DNA from: Bostrychus sinensis
Taxonomy: Eukaryota > Chordata > Actinopteri > Gobiiformes > Eleotridae
Assembly (NCBI GenBank): GCA_020698575.1
Contig: CM036243.1
Location: forward strand, 32,862,903 to 32,926,902
Direction: 5' to 3'
Length of the DNA: 64,000 nucleotides
Below are positions 48,118 through 58,310 of the stretch, in pieces. The position numbers and the translations under genes were made by a program. Position 1 is the stretch's first letter. The number at the start of each line of letters is the position of its first letter. Below the pieces are notes generated by a model that was not told where the DNA came from, searched no databases, and was given only the letters and a program-made list of their open reading frames with translations.

Positions 48118-48289
48118 TGGCAGTATAAGATTGCTATTACACATTCTAACTGTATGCTCTGCTATAGCAAGCCTCTTTTGTGTTGACTTTAACAGCCTGG
48201 CCAGCCAGCTTCTCCTACTGTGTTTTTTAAAGCAGTAGAGTCTGGATCCTCAGCCTTAGAGAGCTGTTTCCAATCGACTCACTTGATAC
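48118..48289. other. short unassigned stretch
   Basis: Nothing recognisable. Confidence 0.4.
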
Positions 48290-48835
48290 CGACCTCTCGC
48301 AGTCATTTATCTGCAGCACGTCTTATAAATGCAGAAAATAATCTTCTATCAAAGATGCTGCCGGCTTATACAGAGTGGATTTTATAACTTCTCTGACCTG
48401 ATTAAAAGTGTTTAGTGCTTTCCTTCATCACCTGTTGGTTCTGCTGAAGTCCTTTTTGTTGTTCAGTCCCCTGCTTGACTTTTTTCTTCGTCTTGTTTCC
48501 ATTTTAACAACAGTGAAGTCCTGCTGACGTCCGACGTAACAACCACATTCAAACAAACCGCCTTTTACCGCAAGTCTTTGTACAACTGGCTTCTGCTGCT
48601 GTCCCCTTTTAGAAATAAGTACACAGCTGCTCATAATAAGGCATATTCTGGTGTTTAATGGCAAACCTGGCAACAAATCTTCATGAGCACCATGTTTGTT
48701 TTGGTTACAGGTCAGCGCCTCTTTGTTTCTCTGATTGGTTACTCTGCCTGTGATTGTTCCGTCCATAAAAATGAAATTCAAGCGAAGGGAGACCACTTCT
48801 TTGTACAAAATAGGAACAGAGTTAGTCTGGCTGGA
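48290..48835. repeat. dispersed repeat family A, copy 2
   Basis: Matches 6205-6725 in the same order, including CTGCAGCACGTCTTATAAAT, CTTTCCTTCATCACCTG and TCTCTGATTGGTTACT. The minus-strand frame at 48428-48919 lies across it and is not a gene. Confidence 0.75.
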
Positions 48836-48879
48836 CCCAAAAAGACTAGTAACCCCTAATGGCAATCCAAATATTAGGA

Positions 48880-49035
48880 ATGAATTCATCTTCTTCTGCT
48901 TATTCCCATTTGGGGCCATGGAAAATGGAGTCTATCCCAGTAACTATGGGCCTTTGGCGGGGTGGTCAGTCAGAAGCAGTGGTAACAAAGAGATACGCAG
49001 ACAGACAACCATTCACTCTCATATTCATTCGTAAA
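48880..49035 (-). mobile_element. SINE 3' body, reverse orientation
   Basis: CTTCTGCTTATTCCCATTTG, GGAGTCTATCCCAGTAAC, GCGGGGTGGTC and ACAACCATTCACTCTCATAT give, in reverse, the order of the common fish SINE 3' body. No promoter part. Confidence 0.6.
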
Positions 49036-49454
49036 ACAATATTTAGACTTCAAATAAACTGGACACTAACCAAAATATTTTTTCTCATAGCGCACAACTT
49101 CCATCTGTTTGTAAGGCAGTAATAGAGACTTCTAGTTTGATAGAGTTTTATATTTGTCTTCACTAAAATTGCAAGTGCAGCACGATACATCTTAATCACA
49201 CAACATGCTCTGCTGAATCCAAAATGAACAGAAAGCCTTTCACTTTCTTAGTAAATACGTATCATAGTCCAGTGATACTCTGGAAAGTTGTCTCTGCTAA
49301 AAGATTTAATATTCCCTGAACATTTTACAGAAAGGCTCCTGACACATATTTGTTCTTCAGTGAAGTTGGAGATGGAAACAGACCCCCTGCAATGCACAAT
49401 ATTTCCATCTCTCTGTGTTTTGAGCTGTTGTGGTTACTCAAATCCTGGTCTTGA

Positions 49455-50001
49455 GATTGTGTTAAAAGGGCTATATTTTGCAAAATCTACTTTTTTTTTC
49501 ATCTTTCTATGTTATAATGATGTTCCCTCATCAAAAACAGACCTGGAGTTGTGTTTTGTTTCATTCATGCCTGTTTAAGTAATCCCTTTATTCTCTGGTG
49601 CTGAGTTTCTGAGGCCTCAAAAACGCTCGGTCACACAAACCTCCGCCTCTCCCACAAAGCCCCGCCCACTCCAGGAAGCACTGACCAATCAACAAGCCCT
49701 CTACATCCAGTCTGCTCTCATTAATTTATCCAAAAAACAGTGCACAGCTGTTTCCACGGATTCCTCACAGACATTTTTCATTATGTAGTAAAACTGTGTT
49801 AATTTTAAGGACGTAAACAGTTTTTTTTTCACTGTTTCTGTTCAAAAAAGTATAACAGAGCTGCCCCAGTAGAGTTGGCTCCTTATTGGGCTTTCTTTTA
49901 GTCATATAATGTTTTTAAAGGTTGTAAAACACCCAGTGCTGTTCTAGAAGTGACCAATATTGCTTTCAAAATATTATTAAAAGCATAACATATCCCCTTT
50001 A
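49455..50001. repeat. dispersed repeat family C, most complete copy
   Basis: Runs without a break from TTAAAAGGGCTATATTTTGC to AAAGCATAACATATCCCCTT. Its ends are roughly inverted (TTAAAAGGG... / TTTAAAGGGGATATG), so it is probably a non-autonomous DNA transposon. It serves as the uninterrupted reference for the copies at 9395, 11575 and 12495. Confidence 0.7.
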
Positions 50002-50625
50002 AATAAAACGGTCACATACTGTTTGTTTTGCGATGAACACAGACTTTTTTTTTCCTTTTGTGTGATTTTGTGTGTGAGGAGTGTGGGGCACCTCTTCCTC
50101 CTCCCTTTGCCCCAAACTTTTTTTGTTGTTTTTTTTTTCCCGAAACGCCTCTGTTGTGTCATTGGCCATTGGTTTCTCCTCTGCAGTTCTGTTCGTAGGC
50201 GACAGAGGTCAGTCGAAAATATCAGTAACTTACTTCTAAACTTCTCTTCTTTTTGTACCTTTGAACACCTTTTATTTTGAAGACAGCCCCCTTTCCCCCT
50301 CCGCCCCTCTGTCATTGTGCGCCTTTACGCATTTACCAGACCCCGTGGTTTCTTTAAAACTTTCACTGCTTTAGTTAAGTCCTCTCCTCTCTCTGAGCGG
50401 ATTTATCTGTTTCTATATGACTGCTCTTTCATTCACTGTCCACTCACAACACGCTGCTGCTGCTGCTGCTTCTGCGCGCCCACCATCACCACCACCAGCA
50501 GCAGCGCGCGTTTGGCAAGACAGAGACTCCGGGTGGTGGACGGCAGCCAGACAGCACCTCGGGTCCGCGGGACGCACACACACACACACACACCAATGAG
50601 CCAGAGGGGAGCAACACCACCACCA

Positions 50626-50656
<31 letters not shown>

Positions 50657-50738
50657 CGCGCACCCCCGGGAGGGTTTTTTAAACAATTTCGCCCCCCTTT
50701 CGTGGATCATAAACAGTTTTTGAGAGGACTTTCTAAAC
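50002..50738 (+). promoter_or_regulatory. promoter region and 5' leader of the exon at 50739
   Basis: ATTGGCCATTGG at 50161-50172 holds CCAAT-box motifs on the minus strand. From about 50280 the sequence becomes rich in C, G and CpG. The leader holds (CA)n at 50573-50592 and CCA/CAG triplet runs at 50611-50653. No TATA box is clear, so the transcript start is unknown. The leader has an upstream reading frame (see 50596-50682). Confidence 0.55.
50596..50682 (+). CDS. upstream open reading frame in the leader
   Basis: 28 codons from ATG at 50596 to TAA at 50680-50682, giving MSQRGAT, six Pro, six Ala and PARTPGRVF. The repeats come from CCA and CAG triplet runs. The same frame is open from 50317 (121 codons), so a longer transcript would carry a longer one. 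It ends 56 bp before the main ATG and is in a different frame. Translation is not shown; a braking role on the main frame is inference. Confidence 0.35.
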
Positions 50739-50849
50739 ATGCACCTACTGGGAATATCTCTTTTACTGGCATTTCTGCTTTACGCAAACCTCGCCACGGA
50801 CTCCAGTAACTATTACGACTACTACGAGCAGGAGATGATGGACGAGCCG
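50739..50849 (+). CDS. first coding exon of a secreted protein; VEGF-C-like candidate
   Basis: 37 codons, ATG at 50739, ending in phase 0 at the donor GTAAGT (50850). Residues 2-20 form a signal peptide: hydrophobic HLLGISLLLAFLLYANLAT with likely cleavage near Ala19-Thr20. The remainder, DSSNYYDYYEQEMMDEP, is acidic and Tyr-rich, a typical site for tyrosine sulfation. The start MHLLG, the small phase-0 exon with a signal peptide, and the acidic Tyr cluster resemble the N-terminus of VEGF-C (the human and chicken proteins also start MHLL). The VEGF homology domain is not in the window as far as I can see, so the name is not proven; other secreted or matrix proteins with acidic Tyr clusters remain possible. 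The neighbouring GC-rich leader supports a real first exon. Confidence 0.65.
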
Positions 50850-51236
50850 GTAAGTGTGAAGCTAAATTATAAATATTAGAACTATGTATGTATGTGTTAG
50901 TTTTAAGTGGATGTATCCGTGCGGGGGCGATTTGACCTTGGTGTATTTAGTCTTTTTTACGCTCCAGGATGTGTGTGGGCTACTGAATGGGTTACACTCA
51001 TGCCATTATTATTACAAGGGATTAGCTGGGTTTGCATGTGATCTGCTGCGTTATTGTTTGGGGATTTGGGCCCAGTCCCAGTACAGACAGACTTGTAAAA
51101 TGGTTACTTACACAGTTACTTACACATAAGTTTTAGGTGAGCCCATATGTTCCACTGTGCTACAATTATTTCGCAGACAAGTGCAAGTTAAAATAGTACA
51201 GTGTTAGGTGTACTTTTTTGATTTTTCTTTTTTCTT

Positions 51237-51267
<31 letters not shown>

Positions 51268-51437
51268 GGCAGGTTTTAATCACTTGGAATAGTTAAGTAT
51301 TTAGTATCTTTTGGTGCTAATGTATTTCTTAGGTAATGTCTGAGTTTGGAACAGCAAACAGGAGCAACTCCACAGAGGCTAAACCATGCCATCCTCTGAA
51401 TTTGACTCATGGAAAATGCATTAGAAACAATGAACCG
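50850..51437 (+). other. start of the probable first intron; G-run
   Basis: Starts with the donor GTAAGTGTG. It holds a T-rich stretch and 23 consecutive G (51247-51269). No second exon is recognised. Block 51345-51412 is duplicated at 51762-51821. Confidence 0.5.
51247..51269 (+). repeat. G23 homopolymer after a T-rich tract
   Basis: 23 G in a row preceded by a T run. A strong candidate for G-quadruplex or triplex structure, and a place where assemblies often err. Confidence 0.9.
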
Positions 51438-51486
<49 letters not shown>

Positions 51487-51821
51487 GAAATAATTATGGA
51501 TTTGATTTATTGTGCTTTCCAAGCTTTTTCAAGCTTAGGCAGCCTGGAAGTGACAGAGACGTGGCAGCCGTTCTGCGTCTATGGCCTCTCTGACCACCAT
51601 CAATCACTCCAACACATCCATACACAGGCAACGCGGGTGAAGTGTCTTGCCCAAGGACACAGCGGCAGTATGCAATGCCTGTAGCGGGGATTGAACCAAC
51701 CATCCAGTCAGTGCGCATACGTCCCACATATCTCCTTTATTTCATGGGTAAAGGTGAAAATATTTGGAGTAGCAGACAGGAGCAACACCATAGAGGCTAA
51801 ACCATGCCATCCTCTAAATTT
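51345..51821. repeat. pair of direct repeats around a SINE
   Basis: Both copies (51345-51412 and 51762-51821) contain CAGGAGCAACNCCANAGAGG, CTAAACCATGCCATCCTCT and AATTTGACT. The first is followed by the (AAT)n SINE tail, the second by (ACT)n. The duplication is much longer than a SINE target duplication. Confidence 0.7.
51438..51705 (-). mobile_element. tRNA-derived SINE with (TTA)n tail
   Basis: Minus strand: GGTTCAATCCCCGCTAC (B box), GTGTCCTTGGGCAAGACACT, then the body and a tail of about 15 TTA triplets (51438-51483). Same family as 20379 and 21800. The A-box end is degraded. Confidence 0.75.
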
Positions 51822-51822
51822 G

Positions 51823-51868
<46 letters not shown>

Positions 51869-51869
51869 T
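51822..51869. repeat. (ACT)n microsatellite
   Basis: About 16 ACT triplets directly after the second direct repeat. Confidence 0.95.
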
Positions 51870-53030
51870 TGCTACATTATCCATTTACTTTTGTGACCCA
51901 TTCCACTTCATTTATTTCATTTAAATTCTTATTTACAGTGTTGACCAATATATTAATGAGAAATTACCTGTTTTTTAAGCTCTTGTACACATTAAAATTA
52001 TTTGAAAAATTTACAAAATTATGATACCGTTATGATACTATGCCAAAAGAGACCTTCTATGTAACACACACTTGTGGTTCATAGAGGTTATATCCCACTA
52101 TATATTGCTAGATATTCTATATTGATAGATGACTGATATTTTGTCCTAAATTGCTTGTATGAAATGAACAATATTCTGTCAAAATAATAAAAAAATCGAC
52201 GCCAGGACCTTCTTATTGTGAGGCAACAGTGCTAACTTGCTAAGGTATTAGTTTTTAAAGTCATAGAAGCTGTTACTAGAAGTTACTTGTCCTAAAAGTG
52301 TCTCCTTTGGCCAAAATTTAAAACACAAAAGCTTTGTCGTTGCTCCTGTCTGCCTCTCCTAGTGTGGGGTTGCTTAACTTCAACCCAATGTAGGAAAAAA
52401 GTTACCTAACCCTAAGTATCCCACAGATTCCTTTACTTTCCTTTAGTGCTAAGACCATGTTACTGAATTATGATAAAAACTTGTGGTGAACCATACTTTT
52501 TCCAGCCTTTTGTGCAGTGCCTTGTATTCATTTGTCAGATCCCATAATAGTTGGATTGATACACCATTGAAAACACACCTTTCTTTAATCTGCTGCCAGC
52601 TCCTCGGATTGAACTGAACTGAAATGAAGTAAGTGGTCCCAGAGAGGAGAGCAAAACCAAAGCAAAGCGAAGAGAGTGACCCCCCGAAAAAGGGGGGAGG
52701 ATTAGGACCAAGTGTTTTCAAATTAGCCCTACAAAAGAGCCAATGAAGGCAGGTGTCATAGGGGTCAAGTGTGTGTGTATGTGTGTGGCTTCAGGACGGG
52801 GGTATAGGCCAAGGGGAGGGGAGAGGAGTGGGGCAGTAAGCTTTTTGATCGCTTTAATTAGGAAGATAAGCTCTCTCTTTCAGCTTCTGTCCTTCACCTC
52901 AAAAGACCTGCAGTTTTCTCGAGGAATTTCTCTGACTTTATAGTGTCAGAATGAAAAGGATCTCATGTCTGTCAGGTGTGTGTGGATTAAAAGAGGAGTT
53001 GAGGACAGCGTTGTATCACCGAGTAAATCA
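51870..53030. other. no gene recognised; C6/G6 hairpin
   Basis: CCCCCCGAAAAAGGGGGG at 52680-52697 forms a 6-bp GC stem with an A-rich loop. The rest is unassigned and probably intronic. Confidence 0.4.
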
Positions 53031-53890
53031 AGGACATAGGGCTGGGCTATGGAAGTCATTGTTAATATTTATGCTATTGGAATGGACTTTACATTGTTGT
53101 GAACCAGTGCGCTCTCAATCAGACGCCGAACTGTTGCAGAATGCTGCTGCTTGGTTTCTGACAAACATTCAACAACAAAGTAACATCAGTCACATCCTGT
53201 ACTCCCTCCGCTGGCTCCCAGTATGCTTTAGAGTTGATTTTAAACTATTAACCCCTTCACGCCGCTAATTCGCAGCGTACCATTTAATCCAAGACTGCTG
53301 CAGAAATAATGTGTGTTCTCCTTTGATGCCTGTTCAGGCCATACTGTGTTCAAATGTGAAAAGTGCAATGTTTACCTGAGCTTAAACAAACACAACAACT
53401 GCTTCCGTCTGTTCCATGCATAAATTTGTCTACATGCTTAAAAACAATGTCAAATAGACAGAAAGCTTCATGAGTAAAGAGTGTTTTTGTTTCTTTTTTT
53501 CAAAGCTGTTCATTTGTAAAGCATCAAAAGTTTATTTACAATAGTTTTGAGTATTTTGTGAAAAGCTTGAACTGTGTTTACTGTTCTATTATTCTAATCT
53601 GAACACATCATTGTTGGAAATAAATTCAGGCATTAAGGGGTTAATGTTTGTTTTTAACACCATTAATGGACTTCTTATTTATGTGTTAATTGCACACAAA
53701 CCCAGCAGAGCTCTGCGGTCTGCAGGCCAACACCTGCTGGACCAAATCCAAACAGTGGGGCGAGCGTTTGTTCGCTGTGGCCGGTCCGAGACTTTGGAAC
53801 CCTTTGCCACTTTGGTGACGGACCATCACGGATCTGCCTTTGTTCAAAACTAAGCTTTAAACTTATCTGTTTAGACTTGCTTTTAAAGTG
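53031..53890 (+). mobile_element. CR1/L2-like LINE fragment, split by a piggyBac-like MITE
   Basis: 53130-53250 encodes LLQNAAAWFLTNI, ILYSLRWLPVCFRVDFKLL, the conserved block after the reverse transcriptase. The frame goes on at 53645 as MFVFNTINGL, KPSRALRSAG and GRAFVRCGRSETLEPFATLV once 53252-53640 and one TTAA are set aside. The catalytic domain is absent. Confidence 0.85.
53252..53640. mobile_element. piggyBac-like MITE
   Basis: TTAA lies on both sides (53248-53251 and 53641-53644). Ends: CCCCTTCACGCC and, in reverse, CCCCTTAATGCC. The 389-bp insertion breaks a LINE frame which is continuous across the site after removal. TTAA targets and CCYT-type ends are marks of piggyBac elements. 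No transposase inside. Confidence 0.9.
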
Positions 53891-53894
53891 TTAT

Positions 53895-53995
53895 AGTTAA
53901 CTGGCCACTGTCCAGGCAGGGTGTTCCCCGCCGAAGACCCATAGTTGCCGGGACAGGCACCAGTCTCCATGACCACTAGAATAAGATGAATGAGT
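53895..53995 (+). mobile_element. SINE 3' end fragment
   Basis: CCACTGTCCAGGCAGGGTGT, TCCCCGCCGAAGACCCATAG and ATAAGATGAATGAGTGAATG correspond to the 3' end at 25135-25195. It directly follows the LINE. Confidence 0.55.
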
Positions 53996-54530
53996 GAATG
54001 CCCAGTCTTAACGATTGCCTTAGGCTTACAGACATGCAATTTTCATCACCAGTGTTTTGGATTTGAGGGAACTATAACCACTACACGGGCAGCTATTCTT
54101 AAGCGTATTGCTTTTGGATATTTCTGTAAAGATACACAGAAATATAAAGTTTTCATGCTTGATTTTTGCTTTAAAGCCTTTTAGTCTTTTGGCTGATGTC
54201 CTGATCTCCAGTGTAACAATTCACTTTTGTTATAATTAGACATGGCCTGGTTCAATTTAGATGAAAGATGTGGTTGTTGTGCTTTCTATTTAGGCTTGGC
54301 TAACAGTGGTAGTAGTGGTAGTAATAGTAGTAGTAGTAAAGATGGGACAAGTCCATCATAGTCCATAGTTATTGTGATATTTTTAAAAAGGGCTTTGGGA
54401 CATTTACAGTTACTAGGAAGTGCCATCAGCGCTAAGATTGCTGGTTTAGAAACACATGACTTGGCTGAAGTTCACAGGCAGACATATCGCTGTGTTTCCT
54501 TTCCATCTGCGTGAGACAGCAGAATTTTAG
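53996..54530. other. no gene recognised
   Basis: A GTAGTAGTG-type triplet patch at 54308-54340. Frames are short and without domains. Confidence 0.4.
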
Positions 54531-54868
54531 AAATACTGAGGTCCATCAACTGAGGTTTATTTCTAATTTGGTTGTTTTCATTCTGGTTTAGTCCAGGTTT
54601 ATTTTTTTGTTTAGTTCTGGTTCAGACCTGGATTAGACCTGTTTTTTTTTCTTGGTTTATTTCTTGTTTAGTCCTTGTTTAGATCTGGTTTTGTCCTGGT
54701 TTATTTTTTGTTTAGTCCTGGTTTGTTTAGACCTTTTTTTTTAACCTTGTTTAGACCTGATTTAATCATTTTTGAGACCTGGTTTTGTCCTGGTTTAGAC
54801 CTGGTTTAGTCCTGGTTACGTCCTTGTTGAGTCCTGGTTTAGATCTGTTTTGAAATACTGAGGTCCAG
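54531..54868 (-). repeat. CCAGGACTAAA-family array, reverse orientation
   Basis: Units read CTGGTTTAGTCC and variants, in reverse sense to the arrays at 0-44 kb. The array is bracketed by GAAATACTGAGGTCCA at about 54531 and again at about 54852. Confidence 0.75.
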
Positions 54869-55384
54869 ACCTCAGGGACCTCTATGGCGCCTACGGCCAT
54901 GACACAGAGGTCTTTTTGCTGTAAACTGCTGCTGAAACAAAAACAAAACTACTTTGATATTATTCACAATTACACTACATGACAATTGTGAGAATATATT
55001 GACAATGTTACATCCCTTAAGTAAATAGTTATTAATTCAACTGTGTATGTTCTAGTATTGGGCCAAACAAACTCTTTAAAGTTTGTAATATGCCATTGCA
55101 GGGGTGTCTGACCCTTTTTCACTGAAAGCAACATGCTAAAACAGTATTAGACTAGAGATTATGTGTTTTGCCTCCCCACAAGTGCTATTTGGCACCAGTA
55201 TACGCTGTATTATTAGCAACTCTGTACTTATTTCTGAATGAGGACAGCAGCAAAAGCCACATGTACCAAGGAGTGTGCAATATATCTCATAAGCAAGAAG
55301 ATCCAAATTGCTGTCTCTACAATATGCAAAATCGTATTATCAATTATTCATGGAGCAGATTCTTATTAAGCCCCATGTTTTGAG
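54869..55384. other. no gene recognised
   Basis: AT-rich; TTGCAGGGGTGTCTGACCC at 55097 resembles a hAT end but no partner was found. Confidence 0.4.
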
Positions 55385-55760
55385 CAGAAGTCAAGTTCTG
55401 GATAGCCTTACATCTAGCTGAGGTGCGCTCACACGGGACAGACCTGTAAATCTATTCAAACGCTTGAGCTAACACTGTGATACAAAATGTGAAACTAAAA
55501 CGTGACTGCGCGTCTTTGTATTGTAAAAGACGAACTTCACGGCGCTGTATGAGCTACACACGCTCTCGCCTTTGTCCAAAACTTCATCCTAAACTTTAAA
55601 GATGAGTCTCGGAGTCTGTTTGTGTCTCACACGAGCCATAGACTCAGCTGATTCCTCGATCAGCTGTGCATCCAAATGGACCCGAAAGCAAAAAGTATTA
55701 CCTGTGACAATTTGGACCATATAGTTTGGGACACGCCTGTGCTTTTGCAAAACAATATCA
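55385..55760. repeat. dispersed repeat family D, copy 1
   Basis: Similar to 63120-63430: CTGGATAGCCTTACATCTA (CTGGATAGGCTCACATCTA), a GAGCTACA block, GTCCAAAACTTCATCCTAAA (GTTCAAAACTTTGTCGTAAA) and CATCAGCTGATGCCTC-like sequence. Class unknown. Confidence 0.55.
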
Positions 55761-56220
55761 TAATGCTGCAAAAGTTCCTTCTAATATTGATGAAAACTTG
55801 ACTTTGACCTGGAGAAGAGTCATCTTAAGGACACCAGTTTAGATGATGTCCTTTTTTGACTGGACCCGAGTGAAGTCTTGATTTTTTGGCTATATGCATG
55901 ACCACAGTCATTTAAATTAGGGGCCAATGCCTTTAAATAAAAAAAAAAAAATTATTAATAAATTGATGTAATGTCATATTAATAAGAAATCAGATCTTGA
56001 GCACCACCATTAGTATTCAGAGTTTCTCCACTTTTTCTTGATTAGCGCTGGAGCTAAACTCTGGAGGAAATGCATGTCTATATGATCTATTATGTTGGAC
56101 TCTTACAGGTGTCAGCGCACATCCCATTACCAGAGCTGTATCCAGAAATAACAACAGACTCATGTAAAACCTATGTCTGAGAGGAGGAAAAATATCTTTT
56201 GACTATAAAGCGCTACTTCA
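55761..56220. other. no gene recognised
   Basis: Unassigned AT-rich sequence. Confidence 0.4.
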
Positions 56221-58310
56221 GGGTTTCTCAAACAGTGGGACAGGTTCCACTGGTGGTACTCTGGAGTTTTCTGCAGTCCAAGTCCTGATTTAGTTTAATT
56301 CAGAGCCAGTTTTACTTTTGCTCTGGTTGGGAATGGCAGTATATTTGAACAGTAGGCCAGATTTAGACTTGTTTCGTGCCAGTTTAGTTCTGCATGGTGT
56401 AGACGTGGTTTAGAGCTGGTTTAGTCCTGATTTAGTCCTGGTTTAATCATAGTTTAGTCCTGGTATAGTGCTAGTTGGTGCTTGTTTAGTAGACTTGGTT
56501 TGTTAGTGTAGTAGTCCTGCTATAGTACTGGTTCAGACCTGGTTTAGGTTTGGCTTGGCCCTGGTTTATTCCCACTTTAGTGCTAGTTTAGTGCTGGTGT
56601 AGTCCTGGTGTAGACCTGGTCTAGTTGGTGCTAGTTTAGTCCTTGATAATTCATGGTTAAATTCTGGTTTAGTGCTGGTGTTGTCCTGGTTTAGTCCTGA
56701 TTTAGACATGGTTTAGTCCTGGTGTAGCCCTGCTTTAGTACTAGTTTAAGGCTGGTTTAGTCCTGATGTAGTCAGTGTTTAGTGCTAGTTTAGCCCTGGT
56801 TTAGTCCTGGTTCAGTCCTTGTTTAGTGCTAGTTTAGCTCTGGTTTAGCCCTGGTTTAGTCCTAGTTTAGTCCTAGTTTAGTCCTGGTTTAGTCCTAGTT
56901 TAGTGCTAGTTTAGCCCTGGTTTAGTCCTGGTTTAGTCCTGGTTCAGCCCTTGTTTAGTGCTAGTTTAGCCCTGGCATAGGCCTGATTTAATTGGTGCTC
57001 GTTTAGTCCTTGATTAGTCCTGGTTTAATCATGATTTAGCCCTGGTTTGGTGCTAGTCCTTGACTTGTCCTGGTTTATTGCTAGTTTAGACCTGGTGTAG
57101 TTGGTGATAGTTTAGTCATTGATTAGTCCTGGTTATGTACTGATTTAGTTCTGGTTTAGCCCTTGTTTAGTCTTGGTTTAGTCCTGGTTTAGTCCTAGTT
57201 TAGTGCTAGTTTAGCCCTGGTTTAGCCCTGGTTTAGTCCTGGTTCAGTCCTTGTTTAGTGATAGTTTAGCCCTGGTTTAGTCCTGGTTCAGTCCTTGTTT
57301 AGTGCTAGTTTAGCTCTGGTTTAGCCCTGGTTTAGTCCTGGTTTAGTCCTAGTTTAGTGCTAGTTTATCCCTGGTTTAGTCCTGGTTTAGTCCTAGTTTA
57401 GTGCTAGTTTAGCCCTGGTTTAGCCCTGGTTTAGTCCTGGTTTAGTCCTGGTTCAGCCCTTGTTTAGTGCTAGTTTAGCCCGGGCATAGGCCTGGTTTAA
57501 TTGGTGCTGGTTTAGTCCTTGATTAGTCCTGGTTTAATCATGGTTTAGCCCTGGTTTGGTGCTAGTCCTTGATTTGTCCTGGTTTATTGCTAATTTAGAC
57601 CTGGTGTAGTTGGTGACTAGTCATTGATTAGTCCTGGTTATGTACTGATTTAGTTCTGTTTTAGCCCTTGTTTAGTCTTGTTTTAGTCCTGGTTTAGTCC
57701 TAGTTTAGTGCTAGTTTTGTCCTGGTTTAGTCCTGGTGTTGTCCTGGTTTAGTCCTGGTGTAGCCCTGGTTTAGTACTAGTTTAGGCCTGGTTTAGCCCT
57801 GGTGTAGTTTGTGTTTAGTGCTAGTTTAGCCCTGGTTTAGTCCAGGTTCAGTCCTTGTTTAGTGCTAGTTTAGCCCTAGTTTAGCCCTGGTTTAGTCCTA
57901 GTTTAGTTCTAGTTTAGCCCTGGTTTAGTCCTGGTTTAGTCCTAGTTTAGTGCTAGTTTAGCCCTGGTTTAGTCCAGGTTCAGTCCTTGTTTAGTGCTAG
58001 TTTAGCCCTAGTTTAGCCCTGGTTTAGTCCTAGTTTAGTTCTAGTTTAGCCCTAGTTTAGCCCTGGTTTAGTCCTAGTTTAGTGCTAGTTTAGCCCTGGT
58101 TTAGTCCAGGTTCAGTCCTTGTTTAGTGCTAGTTTAGCCCTGGTTTAGTCCAGGTTCAGTCCTTGTTTAGTGCTAGTTTAGCCCTAGTTTAGCCCTGGTT
58201 TAGTCCTAGTTTAGTTCTAGTTTAGCCCTGGTTTAGTCCTGGTTTAGTCCTGGTTTAGTGCTACTATAGTCTTTTAAATTTCCCTGCTTTAGTCCTTCAT
58301 TTAGACAAGA
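56221..58310 (-). mobile_element. largest array-bearing element, reverse orientation
   Basis: It starts with the family flank in reverse (GGTTTCTCAAACAGTGGGAC, CCACTGGTGGTACTCTGGAG). Then follow about 1.9 kb of 11-mers (CTGGTTTAGTC, CTAGTTTAGTG, CTAGTTTAGCC). In 57.2-58.2 kb the marker TTCAGTCCTTGTTTAGTG recurs at spacings of 44 bp and 132 bp. The far end (about 58310) has no recognisable terminal repeat. Confidence 0.85.

Noticed and set aside
48428..48919. 163-codon minus-strand frame
   Set aside because: Lies across dispersed repeat family A; the other copy at 6282-6671 has a different broken frame.
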